Source of the DNA: DASUPK01 sp963848955 | GTDB lineage: Bacteria > Actinomycetota > Thermoleophilia > Solirubrobacterales > 70-9 | DNA: 64,000 nt | Reading direction: 5' to 3' | NCBI GenBank assembly: GCA_963848955.1 | Contig: CAWKFQ010000027.1 | Location: forward strand, 186,001 to 250,000 | Part shown: piece by piece, positions 1-10,194 of the stretch | How positions within the stretch are numbered: the stretch's first letter is position 1 | Layout of the letters: each line of letters opens with the position of its first letter | Translations under genes and position numbers: made by a program | Notes under the pieces: generated by a model | Databases searched by the model: none | What the model was told of the DNA's origin: nothing | The model's input: only the letters and a program-made list of their open reading frames with translations

Positions 1-1551
1 CCCGAAAAGGAGCCCGGGCGGACTCGAGCCGCCGGCGACCAGGCGGAGCGCCGAGATCAGCCCCGCCGCCCAGACCAGCGCCCCAAGGGCATCGAGAACC
101 GGCGTGCGGCCTCGGATCAAGAGCGGCAGCGCCCAGGCCGCGAGCGCGAAGACGCCCGCCCCGGCGAGAACCGAACCGTCGAGCAGCGGCGCCACGACGT
201 CGCTGAGGGCCGTGCCGGCCGATCCGGTCCAGTGGGCGGGCGGATCGGCAACCGGGCCGAGGAGCAGGGTGCGGTGGGCGAGCTCCTCCCAGGCAGCGAG
301 CCAGAGATATCCGATGCCGCCGAGCAGCGCGCGGCTCGCGCCGCCTCGCGTGAGCCCGGCGAGGGCCGGATAGACGGGGCCCAGGCCCACGAGGCCCAGA
401 AGCGGCGCGAGGCCCGGCAGGGCGATCGCCTCCGGGTCGATCGCGGCCAGCAGCAGGGGGGCGCCCAGAACGGCGACCATTGCGGCTACCCCTGGCTCTC
501 CCGCGCCGAGTACGAGCCAGAGAAGGACCAGAGTGAGCTGCAGGGCGTAGGCGGGGCGTGGCCGGCCGAGCGCCAGGGCACCGGGGATGAGCGCCGCCAC
601 GGCGATCGGCGCCGGCGCCCCGGTCGCGATCAGAGCCGCGAGCCCGAGCGCCGCGATGCCTGCTCCGGGGAGGAAGCGGGCGATCTCCGGGCGCCACCGA
701 GGCTCGAGGAAGGGGTCGCCGTCGATGCCGGCGGTCGGCGGCAGGGGGTCGCCGTCGAGCTCGCCGGTGTGGGCCGCGAGCGCAGCGCCCAGCTCGGAGG
801 CGAGCGGGCGCTCCTCCGGATCGGGGTCGAGCGCGGCGTCGAGCGCCTCGGTCATCTGCTCGGGCAGCTCGGGACGAACAGCCGCCAGCGGAGCGATCGG
901 CTCGCCGATCGCCCGCGCAGTCGCGGCCGGTCCCTCGCGCAGGAGGGGGTGCTCGCCGCAGAGGCACTCGTACAGCGTCAGCGCGAGCGAATAGACGTCG
1001 GCGGCCGGGCCGGGCCGCAGCCCGTCAGCCTGCTCGGGCGCCATATAGGCGAGCGTGCCAACCACCGCTCCAGTGGCCGTAAGGGTCTTCTCTCCGGCGA
1101 TCCGAGCGATCCCGAAGTCGACGAGCTTGGCCTCCTCCCCGGCCGAGACCATGATGTTCTCCGGCTTCACGTCGCGGTGGACGACGCCCGCGCGGTGCGC
1201 GGCCGTCAGGGCGGCCGCCGAGTCGGCGCCGATGCGAGCGACCAGGCGATCGGTGAGCTCGCCCCGCCGGCCGAGCGATCGCACGGTGTCCCCCTCGATC
1301 AGCTCCGAGACCATGAAGGCGCGCTGGCCGTCGCTCGCGAGCTCATAGAGCGTGGCGATGTTGCGGTGGGTGAGGCGCGCAACCGCCTGTGCCTCGCGGG
1401 TCACCCGCGGGGCGCCGTGCTCGCGGTCGATCACCTTGACGGCCACCGGGCGTTGCAGCCTGTCGTCCCAGGCGCGGTAGACGGTTCCGAAGCCACCGCT
1501 TCCGATCCGTTCCTCGATGCGAAATCTGCCCAGGACCACCTCACCGACCAT
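1..1551 (-). CDS. Serine/threonine protein kinase with polytopic membrane domain (3' end outside window)
   Basis: Eukaryotic-type (PknB-like) kinase that transfers phosphate from ATP to Ser/Thr of target proteins. The first ~270 residues form a complete kinase domain: glycine-rich loop IGSGGFGTVY (16-25), ATP-binding Lys in VAVKV (about K39), catalytic HRDVKPEN (125-132), DFG (145-147) and APE (171-173). From about residue 275 to the window edge the protein is made of repeated hydrophobic Ala/Leu-rich segments, so the C-terminal half is a multi-span membrane domain, not the single helix plus PASTA repeats of PknB. No PASTA, FHA or other known sensor is visible in the 517 residues present. The ATG at 1551 is chosen because the kinase fold begins right after it. 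It is divergent from the gene at 1719. The ligand and substrate are unknown. Confidence 0.9.
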   Translation of the reverse strand, partial: MVGEVVLGRFRIEERIGSGGFGTVYRAWDDRLQRPVAVKVIDREHGAPRVTREAQAVARLTHRNIATLYELASDGQRAFMVSELIEGDTVRSLGRRGELTDRLVARIGADSAAALTAAHRAGVVHRDVKPENIMVSAGEEAKLVDFGIARIAGEKTLTATGAVVGTLAYMAPEQADGLRPGPAADVYSLALTLYECLCGEHPLLREGPAATARAIGEPIAPLAAVRPELPEQMTEALDAALDPDPEERPLASELGAALAAHTGELDGDPLPPTAGIDGDPFLEPRWRPEIARFLPGAGIAALGLAALIATGAPAPIAVAALIPGALALGRPRPAYALQLTLVLLWLVLGAGEPGVAAMVAVLGAPLLLAAIDPEAIALPGLAPLLGLVGLGPVYPALAGLTRGGASRALLGGIGYLWLAAWEELAHRTLLLGPVADPPAHWTGSAGTALSDVVAPLLDGSVLAGAGVFALAAWALPLLIRGRTPVLDALGALVWAAGLISALRLVAGGSSPPGLLFG

Positions 1552-1594
1552 GGCCGGTTTGAGTTCGCCTCCGGACGACCGTTTCCTGTAGGCA

Positions 1595-1650
1595 CGGCTT
1601 CGCCACAAAACGGATTGCTCCTCGGCTTCGCCTGCGGAGCACCCTCGCGC
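1595..1650 (-). repeat. Dispersed intergenic repeat, copy 1
   Basis: Read on the minus strand this stretch contains the blocks GCGAGGGTGCTCCG and GGAGCAATCCGTTTTGTG followed by GAAGC. Both blocks recur in the same order and orientation relative to each other on the plus strand at 13936-14014, where about 30 bases are inserted between them. It sits just upstream of the kinase start. The function is unknown; it may be a mobile intergenic element or a conserved leader. Confidence 0.5.
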
Positions 1651-1718
1651 ATACGTCACGACCCCTGTTCATACTGAGGCGCGGTTTGGCATTCCTCGAC
1701 GAGGGACAAGACGACCTG

Positions 1719-2763
1719 ATGGTCGACGATGAACCGGAACGCCCGAGGCGCAGGGTCGGGGGCCCCCAGAGGCGACGCCAGCAGTTTCTAGCTCGACGCC
1801 TGATCGGCGTCGGAGTCGGCCTCGGCTTCCTGATCCTGATCGTGATCGCGTTCAGGGGCTGCCTCGAGGCACGCTCGGACCGGGCGCTCCGCAACTACGA
1901 CGCGGACGTCGCGACGATCATGCAGCAGTCCGAGCAGAGCGGCAGGGACTTCTTCAACCTTCTCAATGGCTCGAGTGGCACCTCGAGCTCGCTGGACGCA
2001 CAGCAGGAGGTTCTCCGCCAGCGGGACACCTCCCAGACGCTGCTCGATCGAGCCAATGACATCAGCGCTCCGGGCCAGATGCACGACGCGCAGAACGCGG
2101 TCATCCAAACCCTGACGTTACGGCGGGACGCGCTCAGCTCGATCGCCCAGAACGTCACCCAGGCAACCGCCCGGACGCAGACCGGCACGGCGATCATCGC
2201 GATCAGCAACGCGATGGGCTCCCTCTATGCGAGCGACATCCTCTGGACCCAGATCGGCAAGCCCGAGATCGAGAAGGTCATGGAGGACGAGGGCATCGAC
2301 GCGACGCCGCTGCCCAACGGGAAGTTCATGCCCGCCAACGCGATCGACTATCTCGAACCAGACGACGCTGGTCACCAAGCTCAACGTGCTCACCGGGCAG
2401 ACCGCGACCACCGGGGGCGTCCATGGCCTGCAGCTCGACTCGACCTCGGTCGGGGACACGACCCTGACGCCGGACTCGACCAACAACGTCCCCGGGGATG
2501 CCCAGGAGATCGACATCCAGGTGACCAACTCCGGGGACAGCGACGAAACCGGAATAACGGTCACGGCCACCCTCGCGGGCAGCCAGCTCAACGGCCAGCT
2601 TTCGGCGCTGAGCGCCGGCGAGCAGGGGACCGTGAAGATCCCGCTCACCACCAAGCCGACGCCCGGTACGGACGCGACCCTCGAGGTCGTGGTGCAGCCG
2701 GTCCCCGGCGAGCAGATCACGACCAACAACACGTCCACCTACACGCTCATCTTCGGCTCCTGA
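1719..2763 (+). CDS. Membrane-anchored protein with CARDB-like extracellular domain (frameshifted)
   Basis: I do not recognise a precise family. The N-terminus is charged (RPRRR), followed by one hydrophobic span with the core LGFLILIVIAF, then about 170 residues of helical, Gln-rich extracytoplasmic sequence and a C-terminal Thr/Ser-rich beta domain. The C-terminal part (NSGDSDETGITVTATL, later LTTKPTPGTDATLEV) looks like a CARDB/Ig-like adhesion or binding module. The frame shifts by one base near 2350-2365; both halves are needed to give the complete protein. An in-frame TTG at 1686 is possible, but ATG 1719 has a GAGGGAC element about 12 bases upstream. The gene is divergent from the kinase and is followed after 19 bases by pheA. 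A role in surface binding is only inference. Confidence 0.6.
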
Positions 2764-2782
2764 TGAGCCGTCAAAGGCAGCT

Positions 2783-3762
2783 TTGACCGTGCGGGTCGCG
2801 TACCTGGGCCCCCCGGGGACCTTCAGCGAGGACGCCCTGAGAGGGGCGACCGGGGATGAGGAGGTGGAGGCCATCCCGTCCGCCTCCGTCTACGACGCGA
2901 TCGTCGCCGTCCGCGAGGGGAGGGCCGAGCGGGCGCTCGTCCCCTTCGAGAACTCCATCGAGGGTGCGGTCACCGCCACCCTCGACACGCTCGCCTTCGA
3001 CGCCGACGGCGTCTCGCTCTGGTCGGCGAGTACGACCTCCCGATTCGCCACTGCCTGATCGCCAGGACGGAGCTGCCGCTGGAGCGGATCGAGGTCGTGC
3101 TCTCCCACCCCCAGGCGAGCGCTCAGTGCGCCCGCTTCATTCGGGAGAACCTGCCACAGGCTGAGGTTCGCGCCGCCGCCAGCACCGCCGAGGCGGTCCG
3201 GACGGTCGCCGAGTCCGACCGGCCCTGGGCCGCGCTCGGCGCCGAGTCCGCGGCCGGGCTCTACGGCGCCGCCGTGCTGCGGCACGGAGTGGAGGACGAG
3301 GCCGACAACATCACCCGCTTCGTCTGGGTGGCCCGGGAGGGGACGAGCCCGTCCGGGTCCGGGCCGTGGCGGACCTCGCTCGTCTTCTCGGAGCTGGGCG
3401 AGGACCACCCGGGCGCCCTCGTGGACGCGCTCCAGGTCTTCGCCGGCCGCGGCGTCAACCTGACCCGGATCGAGTCGCGGCCGCTGCGGCGCGGTCTCGG
3501 CCGCTACCAGTTCTTCCTCGACATCGAGGGTGCCGCCGGTGATGAGCCGCTCGCGACCGCAATCGACGACCTGCGCTCCAAGGCCGAGACCGTTCGCGTG
3601 CTCGGCAGCTGGCCGATCGCGGCGCGCTCCAGGCGTGCCTGGAGCCAGCTAGGTGCTCGTCTACAATCGCCCGGGAAATGGGCAACGGGGCCACCGCAGA
3701 GCACTCCGCGGTCAACGGCCATGTGGCCGCACGCCAGAATGGCCATCACCCCTCCCACCTGA
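2783..3762 (+). CDS. pheA: Prephenate dehydratase (frameshifted)
   Basis: Converts prephenate to phenylpyruvate in phenylalanine synthesis. The N-terminal catalytic domain begins VAYLGPPGTFSEDA and contains the PFENSIEGAV segment and, further on, the catalytic TRF triplet in NITRFVWVA. A C-terminal ACT domain follows, with the phenylalanine-binding ESRP motif (RIESRPLRRG), so feedback inhibition by Phe is expected. The frame shifts once near 3018-3022, after GVSL; downstream homology resumes in another frame. The translation start is TTG at 2783 (GTG 2789 is an alternative). The end is uncertain: the frame in use stops at 3762, overlapping the next gene by 85 bases, but the original frame has a TAG at 3650-3652, which would give a normal ~290-residue enzyme if a second indel is present. 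Confidence 0.85.
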
Positions 3763-4338
3763 ACGGCAACGGCACCGCCCCGGACGGGGAGGCCGACGGA
3801 GAGGTAGCGGTAGCCGCCATCCGCCGCCTGACAAGGGGGCGGGTGCTGGTACTCAACGCGAGCTATGAGCCGCTCAACGTCTGCACGGTCCGACGTGCGC
3901 TCGTCCTGATCCTGAAGGAGAAGGCCGAGGTGCTCGAGAGAGGGGACGACGTGCTCCGCTCCGAGACGATGCGGATCGACCGCCCGGAGGTCATCCGGCT
4001 GATCAGCTTCGTCCGCGTCCCGCGCGACATCCACCGTCGCCGCATCACCCGCAAGGCGGTGCTGGCGCGGGATGGCTGGACCTGCCAGTACTGCGGCTCA
4101 GACAAGCACGGCCTCACCGTCGACCACGTCATCCCTCGCAGCCGGGGCGGCGAGTCGGTCTGGGAGAACATCGTCGCCTCCTGCGCCCCCTGCAACCGCA
4201 AGAAGGGGAACCGGCTGCCTCAGGAGATCCGCATGCATCCGAAGCGCCAGCCCCCGCCCGCCGGGACCGACAGTCTTCATCCGGATCGCCGCGCCGCGAA
4301 CGCCGGCGGCCTGGGAGCCCTACCTCTTCGCGGCCTAG
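3678..4338 (+). CDS. HNH endonuclease family protein (frameshifted near C-terminus)
   Basis: HNH-fold protein of the small actinobacterial type often found as a conserved housekeeping gene; its substrate is not known. After a low-complexity N-terminus rich in Asn, Gly and His (about 50 residues), the conserved part starts at GRVLVLNASYEPLNV. The HNH motif is complete: CQYCG, then LTVDHVIPRSRGG, then NIVASCAPCNRKKG, with two CxxC zinc pairs. A one-base shift in the C-rich run near 4251-4262 moves the frame; the conserved ending, PPGPTVFIRIA then WEPYLFAA, is read in the other frame and stops at 4338. The gene converges on gyrA. Confidence 0.8.
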
Positions 4339-4419
4339 CGGCGACCAGGCCGCTCCACTAGGAGCAAGGGCGAAGCCCGAAGCGGTTATGTGGGGCGGCC
4401 GCCTGTCGCCGCGACCCGG

Positions 4420-7213
4420 TTACTTCTTCTTGCGCTCTGACTCGGCGCGCTGCTTGGCGGTCGCCGTGGGCTTTGGCTTGATGCTGGGCTTCGCCGCCTT
4501 CTTCGAAGGGGGTGCCTTCGGCTTCGCCGGGGTGGCCTCCCCCTTCGCCGGCGGCTTTGCCGGCGCCTTCGAACCCGACGAGCGGCGCCTGGGTGCCTTG
4601 GACACCTTGGCCTCGCCGTTGCCGGCGGCCTCGGCCTCCGCGGCCTCATCGGCCACCGTCGACTCGCTCGGCGCCTCGTCCTCGAGCGAGGGCGTCTTGG
4701 CTGCGGCGCCGTTGCCGTTGCCGTTCTCTGACTCGACCACCAGCGCCACCGCGCTGACGCGGTCGCCCTGCTTCAGGTTCATCACCCGGACGCCCTGGGT
4801 CGCGCGGCCCATCCTCGAGATGCCGTCGACTGCGTTGCGCTGCACCATCCCGTTCTGGGAGATGAAGATCAGCTCCTGGCCCTCGCGGACGACACGTGCG
4901 CCGGCGAGGGCGCCCTTCTTGGCGGTCATCCTCACGGTCAGCATCCCCTTCGCACCGCGGCCCTTGACCGGGTAGTCCACCAGCGGCGTCCGCTTGCCGT
5001 ACCCGTTCTCCGTGACGACCAGGAGGTCGCCCTTCGTATCGGAATGGTCGACGACATCGAGGGAGAGGACGCGGTTGCCCTTGTCCGAGACGTTCATCCC
5101 CTTGACGCCGGCGGTGGCCCGGCCCATCGGCCGCGCCTGCTTCTCGCTGAAGCGGGCGGCGTGGCCGGACTTGGAGGTCATGATGATGTCGTCCTTGCCC
5201 GAGGTCATTCGGACGCGGACGAGCTCGTCGCCCTTCCGGATGTTGATCGCGATGATGCCGTCGGCCCGGATCGGGGTGTCGTAGTCCTTGAACGGCGGTC
5301 TTCTTGACCATCCCCTGCGCGGTGCCGAAGACGAGGAACTTGCCCTCGGAGAAGTCGCGGGTCGGGATCACCGTCATCACCTTCTCCTTCTCCTTGAGCG
5401 GCAGGACGTTGACCAGGGCGCGGCCGCGCGAGGCCCGGCTGCCCTCGGGCAGCTCGTAGACCTTGAGCCGGTAGACCTTCCCCTGGTTGGTGAAGAAGAG
5501 CAGGTAGTCGTGCGTCGAGCAGACGTGCAGGTGCTCGATGTAGTCGCCTTCCTTCATGTTCATGCCCTGCACACCGCGGCCGCCCCGGCGCTGCTGCCGG
5601 TAGGTGGCGAGCGGGGTCCGCTTCGCGTAGCCCGAGGCCGTGATCGAGACGACCATCTGCTCGTCGGCGATCACGTCCTCGATGTCGAGGTCGCCCTCCG
5701 CGGCGGTGATCTCGGTCCGGCGGTCGTCGCCGTAGCGCTCGGCGATCTCCGCGAGCTCGGACTTGACCAGGCCGAGCACCCTGGTCTCGTCGGCGAGGAT
5801 CGCGCGGAGCTCCTTGATGCGCTTGCTGAGCTCGGCGTGCTCCTCGCGGATCTTGTCGGCCTCGAGGGCGGTGAGGCGCTGCAGCCGCATGTCCAGAATC
5901 GCCTGCGCCTGGGGCCGGGTCAGAGTGAACTTGTCGATCAGGCCGTCGCGCGCGGTGTCCGGGTCCTTGGATCCGCGGATCAGCTTGATCACCGCGTCGA
6001 GGTTGTCGAGCGCGATCAGCAGGCCCTCGAGGATGTGGGCCCGAGCTTCGGCGCGAGCCAGCTCGTGCTGCGTGCGGCGAGTGATGACGTCGCGCTGGTG
6101 CACGACGTAGTGGCGGATCGCCTCGAGCAGGCTGAGGGTCCGCGGCACGCCGTCGACCAGCGCCACCATGTTGATGCCGAAGCTCTGCTGCATCTGGGTG
6201 CGCTTGAAGAGCTGGTTGAGCACGACCTTGGCGGGGTCGCCGCCGCGCTTCAGCTCGATCACGATCCGCATCCCGGAGCGGTCGGACTCGTCGCGGAGGT
6301 CGGAGATCCCGGTGATCTTCTTGTCGCGGACCAGGTCCGCGATCTTGGTGATCAGGCCGCCCTCGCCGCCCTTCTTGACCTGGAAGGGGAGCTCGGTGAC
6401 GATGATCGCCTCCTTGCCGCCCCGGAGCGGTTCCACGTGGGCCCTCGCGCGCACCCTGACCGAGCCGCGGCCGGAGGCGTACGCGTCGCGGATGCCGTCA
6501 CGCCCCATGATGATTCCCCCGCCGGGGAAGTCCGGGCCCTTGACGTGCTTCATGAGGCCGTTGAGGTCGACCTCCGGGTCTTCGATGTAGGCGTTGACCG
6601 CGCCGGTCACCTCGCGGAGGTTGTGCGGCGGGATGTTGGTCGCCATCCCGACCGCGATCCCGGCGGCGCCGTTGACGAGGAGGTTGGGGAAGCGGGAGGG
6701 CAGCAGCAGCGGCTCCTGGGTCCGCTCGTCGTAGTTGGGGCCGAAGTCGACGGTGTCGGCGTCGATGTCGCGCAGCATCTGCGTCGCCAGGGGGCCGAGC
6801 CGCGCCTCCGTGTAGCGCATCGCGGCCGCGGGGTCGTCGTCGATGGAGCCGAAGTTGCCCTGGCCGTCGACCAGCGGGTAGCGCAGGGAGAACTCCTGCG
6901 CCATGCGGACCAGCGTGTCGTAGATCGCCGAGTCGCCGTGCGGGTGGTACTTACCCATCACCTCGCCGACGATGAAGGCGCTCTTGCGGTATGGCCGGTT
7001 GGGCTGCAGGCCGAGGTCGTGCATGGCGTAGAGGACGCGCCGGTGCACGGGCTTCAGCCCGTCTCGCACGTCCGGGAGCGCCCGGCCGACGATCACGCTC
7101 ATCGCGTAGTCGAGGTAGGACGAGCGCATCTCCTGCTCGAGCTCGCGCGGCTCGATGTTGCCGGTCAGGGCCTCCAGGGTGCCACCGTCATCGGGAGGCG
7201 CCGGGCTAGACAT
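4420..7213 (-). CDS. gyrA: DNA gyrase subunit A (frameshifted)
   Basis: DNA-cleaving subunit of gyrase, which introduces negative supercoils with GyrB. The winged-helix/tower region contains the active-site tyrosine in AAMRYTEARL (Y134). The quinolone region reads GDSAIYD (93-99), with Ser and Asp at the two classic resistance positions, so no target-site resistance is visible. The C-terminal domain has the GyrA box QRRGGRG. A one-base shift near 5290-5297 splits the gene: the first frame runs on as an antisense-like tail to 4646, while the true C-terminal blades continue in another frame to 4420. The protein ends in a Lys/Ala/Pro-rich tail of about 60 residues. The start overlaps the gyrB stop by 8 bases, implying translational coupling. 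Confidence 0.95.
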
Positions 7214-9705
7214 CGAGGAACCTCACGTCCCGTGCATGCCGCTCGATGAAGTCCTTCCGGGGCTGGACCTGGTCCCCCATCAGGTCCGAGAACGTCTGCT
7301 CGGTGTTGAGCGCCGCCGCGTCGTCGATCGCGACCTGCTGCAGGGTGCGGCTGGCCGGGTCCATCGTCGTCTCGCGGAGCTGCTCGGGGTTCATCTCGCC
7401 GAGGCCCTTGAAGCGCTGCAGCTGGACCCCTTCGCGAGCGAGCTCCAGGACCGTCCGGCGGAGCTCGGCGAAGGAGTCCGCCTCGCCCTCCTTCTCGCCC
7501 AGAGAGACGACGAAGGGCGGCTCGCCGACCAGCTCGCGCAACTTCGCGTGGGCCTCGATCAGCTCCGCGTAGGCGTTGTCGTCGAAGAGCTCCTTGCGCA
7601 TCCGGTGCTCCCGGGCGAGGCCGGTCCGCCGGTGTGTGCCCTTCACCACCAGAGCGTTCTTGTCCTGCTTGACGAGGTTGGTGATGTAGGGCCGGTCCTC
7701 GGGGTCCTTGGACTTGAACACCTTCGCCGCCTCGGCCATCGTCTTCGCCTGCGACTCGAGCAGGTGGGACTCGGCGATGAAGTCGATCACCTCGTGCCCG
7801 AACTCGGCCCGCAGGGTCGAGAGCCAGCCCTCGAACGCCTTGTAGTGCCGCGTCAGGTCCTGCCAGCGGCGCTTGCTGAGCTTGCGCTGCTTGCCGTCAG
7901 CGTCCATCACCGTGAAGTTTTCGAGCTTGTCGCGGAGCAGCAGCTCCTCCAGCTCGGACTCCCGCTCGATCCAGATCTCCCGCTGGCCCTCCTTGACCTT
8001 GTAGAGGGGCGGCTTGGCTATGTAGACGTAGCCGGCCTCGATCAGCTCCGGCATCTGCCGGTAGAGGAAGGTGAGCACCAGGGTCCGGATGTGCGCGCCA
8101 TCGACGTCGGCGTCGGTCATCAGGACCACCTTGTGGTAGCGCGCCTCCCCGAGGTTGAACTCGTCGTGCACGCCGGTGCCGATCGCCGTGATCAGCGCCT
8201 GGATCTCGTTGTTGGCGAGGACCTTGTCGATCCTGCTCTTCTCGACGTTGATGATCTTGCCGCGCAGGGGGAGCACCGCCTGGGTATTGCGGTCGCGGCC
8301 CTGCTTCGCGGAGCCGCCGGCCGAGTCTCCCTCGACGATGAACAACTCGGCGAGCGCCGGGTCCTTGACGGAGCAGTCGGCGAGCTTGCCGGGCAGGGTC
8401 GAGTTCTCGAGCGCCGACTTCCGCCTGGTCAGGTCGCGGGCCTTGCGTGCCGCGTCGCGGGCGCGGGCGGCATCCACCGCCTTGACCAGGATCCGCCGGG
8501 CATCGGCCGGGTTCTCCTCGAGGAACTCGCCGAGCGAGCGGTTGACGACCTCCTTGACGAGGCCCTCGATCGGCGGGTTGCCGAGCTTCGTCTTCGTCTG
8601 GCCCTCGAACTGGGGGTCGGCGAGCTTCACCGAGACGACCGCCGTCAGTCCCTCGCGGACGTCCTCGCCGGTCAGGTTCTCGTCGTTCTCCTTGAGCAGG
8701 CCGCGATTACGCGCAACGGCATTCAGGGTGCGGGTCAGCGCCGAGCGGAAGCCGGAGAGGTGGGTGCCGCCCTCGTGGGTGTTGATGTTGTTCGCGAAGC
8801 TGAAGATCGACTCTTGGTAGGAGGCGTTCCACTGCATCGCGACCTCGACCTGGCCCTCCTTGGTCTCTCCCTCGAAGAAGGCGATCTTGCGGTGCAGCGG
8901 ATCCTTCGACTCGTTCAGATGCTTGACGAAGTCCGCGATGCCGCCCTTGTACTGGAACTCGACCCTCTCACCCGCGCCGCGCTCGTCGATCAGCTCGACC
9001 TTCAGGCCGCGTGTGAGGAAGGCGGTCTCACGCAGGCGCTCGGCGAGCGTCTCGAAGTCGAACTCGATCTCCTCGCCGAAGATCTCCATGTCGGGCACGA
9101 AGGTGATGGTCGTCCCGGTGGTCTTCACGGCCCGGCCCTTCTTGAACTTGGTCACCGGCTTGCCGCGCTCGTAAGTCTGCTCCCAGACGTAGCCCTCGCG
9201 CCAGATCTGGAGCTCGAGCTGCTCCGAGAGCGCGTTGACCACGGAGACGCCGACGCCATGCAGTCCGCCCGAGACCTTGTAGCCACCGCCGTCGCCGAAC
9301 TTTCCGCCGGCGTGCAGCGTGGTCAGCACGACCTCCGCGGCGGGCTTGCGCTCCTTCTTCATCCTGTCCGACAGGGATCCCGCGGCCGTCGTCCGTCACG
9401 GTGACGCTGTTGTCCGGATGGAGAGTGACCGTGACCTTCTTGGCATGTCCCGCGATCGCCTCGTCGACGGAGTTGTCCACAACCTCGTAGACGAGGTGAT
9501 GGAGGCCGCGGGGACCGGTGGAGCCGATGTACATGCCGGGCCGCTTGCGGACGGCCTCGAGGCCCTCGAGGACGGTGATGTCCTTCGCCCCGTACGACCC
9601 GCCTCCCTTGCCCTTGGCGCCGTTCGAGCCCGCGCTCCGGGTCCCGGCCTGGCCGGATGTGTTCTTCTTCTTGCTGCCTGCTCCGCGCTGGGAGGGATTC
9701 GCCAC
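7206..9705 (-). CDS. gyrB: DNA gyrase subunit B (frameshifted)
   Basis: ATPase subunit of gyrase. It has a GHKL ATPase fold with EVVDNSVDEA and DDGRGIPV, a transducer domain, and a Toprim domain with EGDSAGGSAKQGRDR and DADVDGAHI. The frame shifts by one base near 9375, right after GRGIPV; the remaining 718 residues are intact in the second frame. The start codon is GTG at 9705, supported by a GGAAG ribosome site 6 bases upstream. The first ~38 residues (basic, Gly/Ser/Lys-rich) precede the usual GyrB start and look disordered. It lies upstream of gyrA with an 8-base overlap. Confidence 0.95.
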
Positions 9706-9885
9706 TCAGCTTCCTTTCGATCCAATCAGGGGAATGCCTACGACCTTCGTGACCCGGCTCGGAAAGTCCTTGCGGACAAGAGGGTCGGGGCCTCACTCAA
9801 GTACACATAAGTCTAGCAGCCGGAGGGCCCGGAAATTGCGCCAAAGGCGCAAGAAGTCCCTGCAAACCACGGATTAAACGCAAAA
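9706..9885. other. Intergenic region upstream of gyrB
   Basis: This 180-base gap separates dciA from gyrB, both leftward, and should carry the gyrBA promoter. I see no clear -35/-10 pair, no DnaA boxes and no open frame. It is less GC-rich than its surroundings (for example the AAACGCAAAATCAGA end next to dciA). Confidence 0.3.
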
Positions 9886-10194
9886 TCAGACGGGATCCGT
9901 GGCAATGATAAACCTGAGGCCCTCCAGAGGGGTCTCGGAGGGCAGGTGGGGCCTGATTTTCTCCACGATCTGACCCCCCAGAAAGTCGAGTTCCTGGGCC
10001 CAGGCGGAGGAGCTGCAGGCCACCGTTACCACCCCGGAGCGCTCGGTGACGGGAGTCGCCTCGCGGGCGATCGCCTCCCCCACCGCCGCGGGCCAGGCGC
10101 TCTGCACGGCCGCGAGCAGGGTGGCCGGCTCGGCGCGTTCGAGCGCCTCGCCGATCGCGGCGGCGAGCGGCCTGGGTGTTCGCCGGCGCCTCAT
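9886..10194 (-). CDS. dciA: DciA-like protein (DUF721)
   Basis: Small protein of 102 residues between recF and gyrB, the usual place for the DUF721 gene in actinobacteria. DciA-family proteins help load the replicative helicase DnaB. The family's KH-like core is visible: WPAAVGEAIAREATP, then VVTVACSSSAWAQEL, a hydrophobic strand pattern with the SSAWAQEL signature. Its ATG overlaps the recF stop (ATGA), so the two are likely translated together. The assignment rests on the signature plus position. Confidence 0.85.
   Translation of the reverse strand: MRRRRTPRPLAAAIGEALERAEPATLLAAVQSAWPAAVGEAIAREATPVTERSGVVTVACSSSAWAQELDFLGGQIVEKIRPHLPSETPLEGLRFIIATDPV

Noticed and set aside
232..1677. 481-codon plus-strand open frame opposite the kinase
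   Set aside because: It is antisense to a complete kinase domain; high GC content leaves long chance frames.
5288..9404. 653- and 749-codon plus-strand frames opposite gyrA and gyrB
   Set aside because: They mirror well-conserved gyrase genes and have no recognisable domains.
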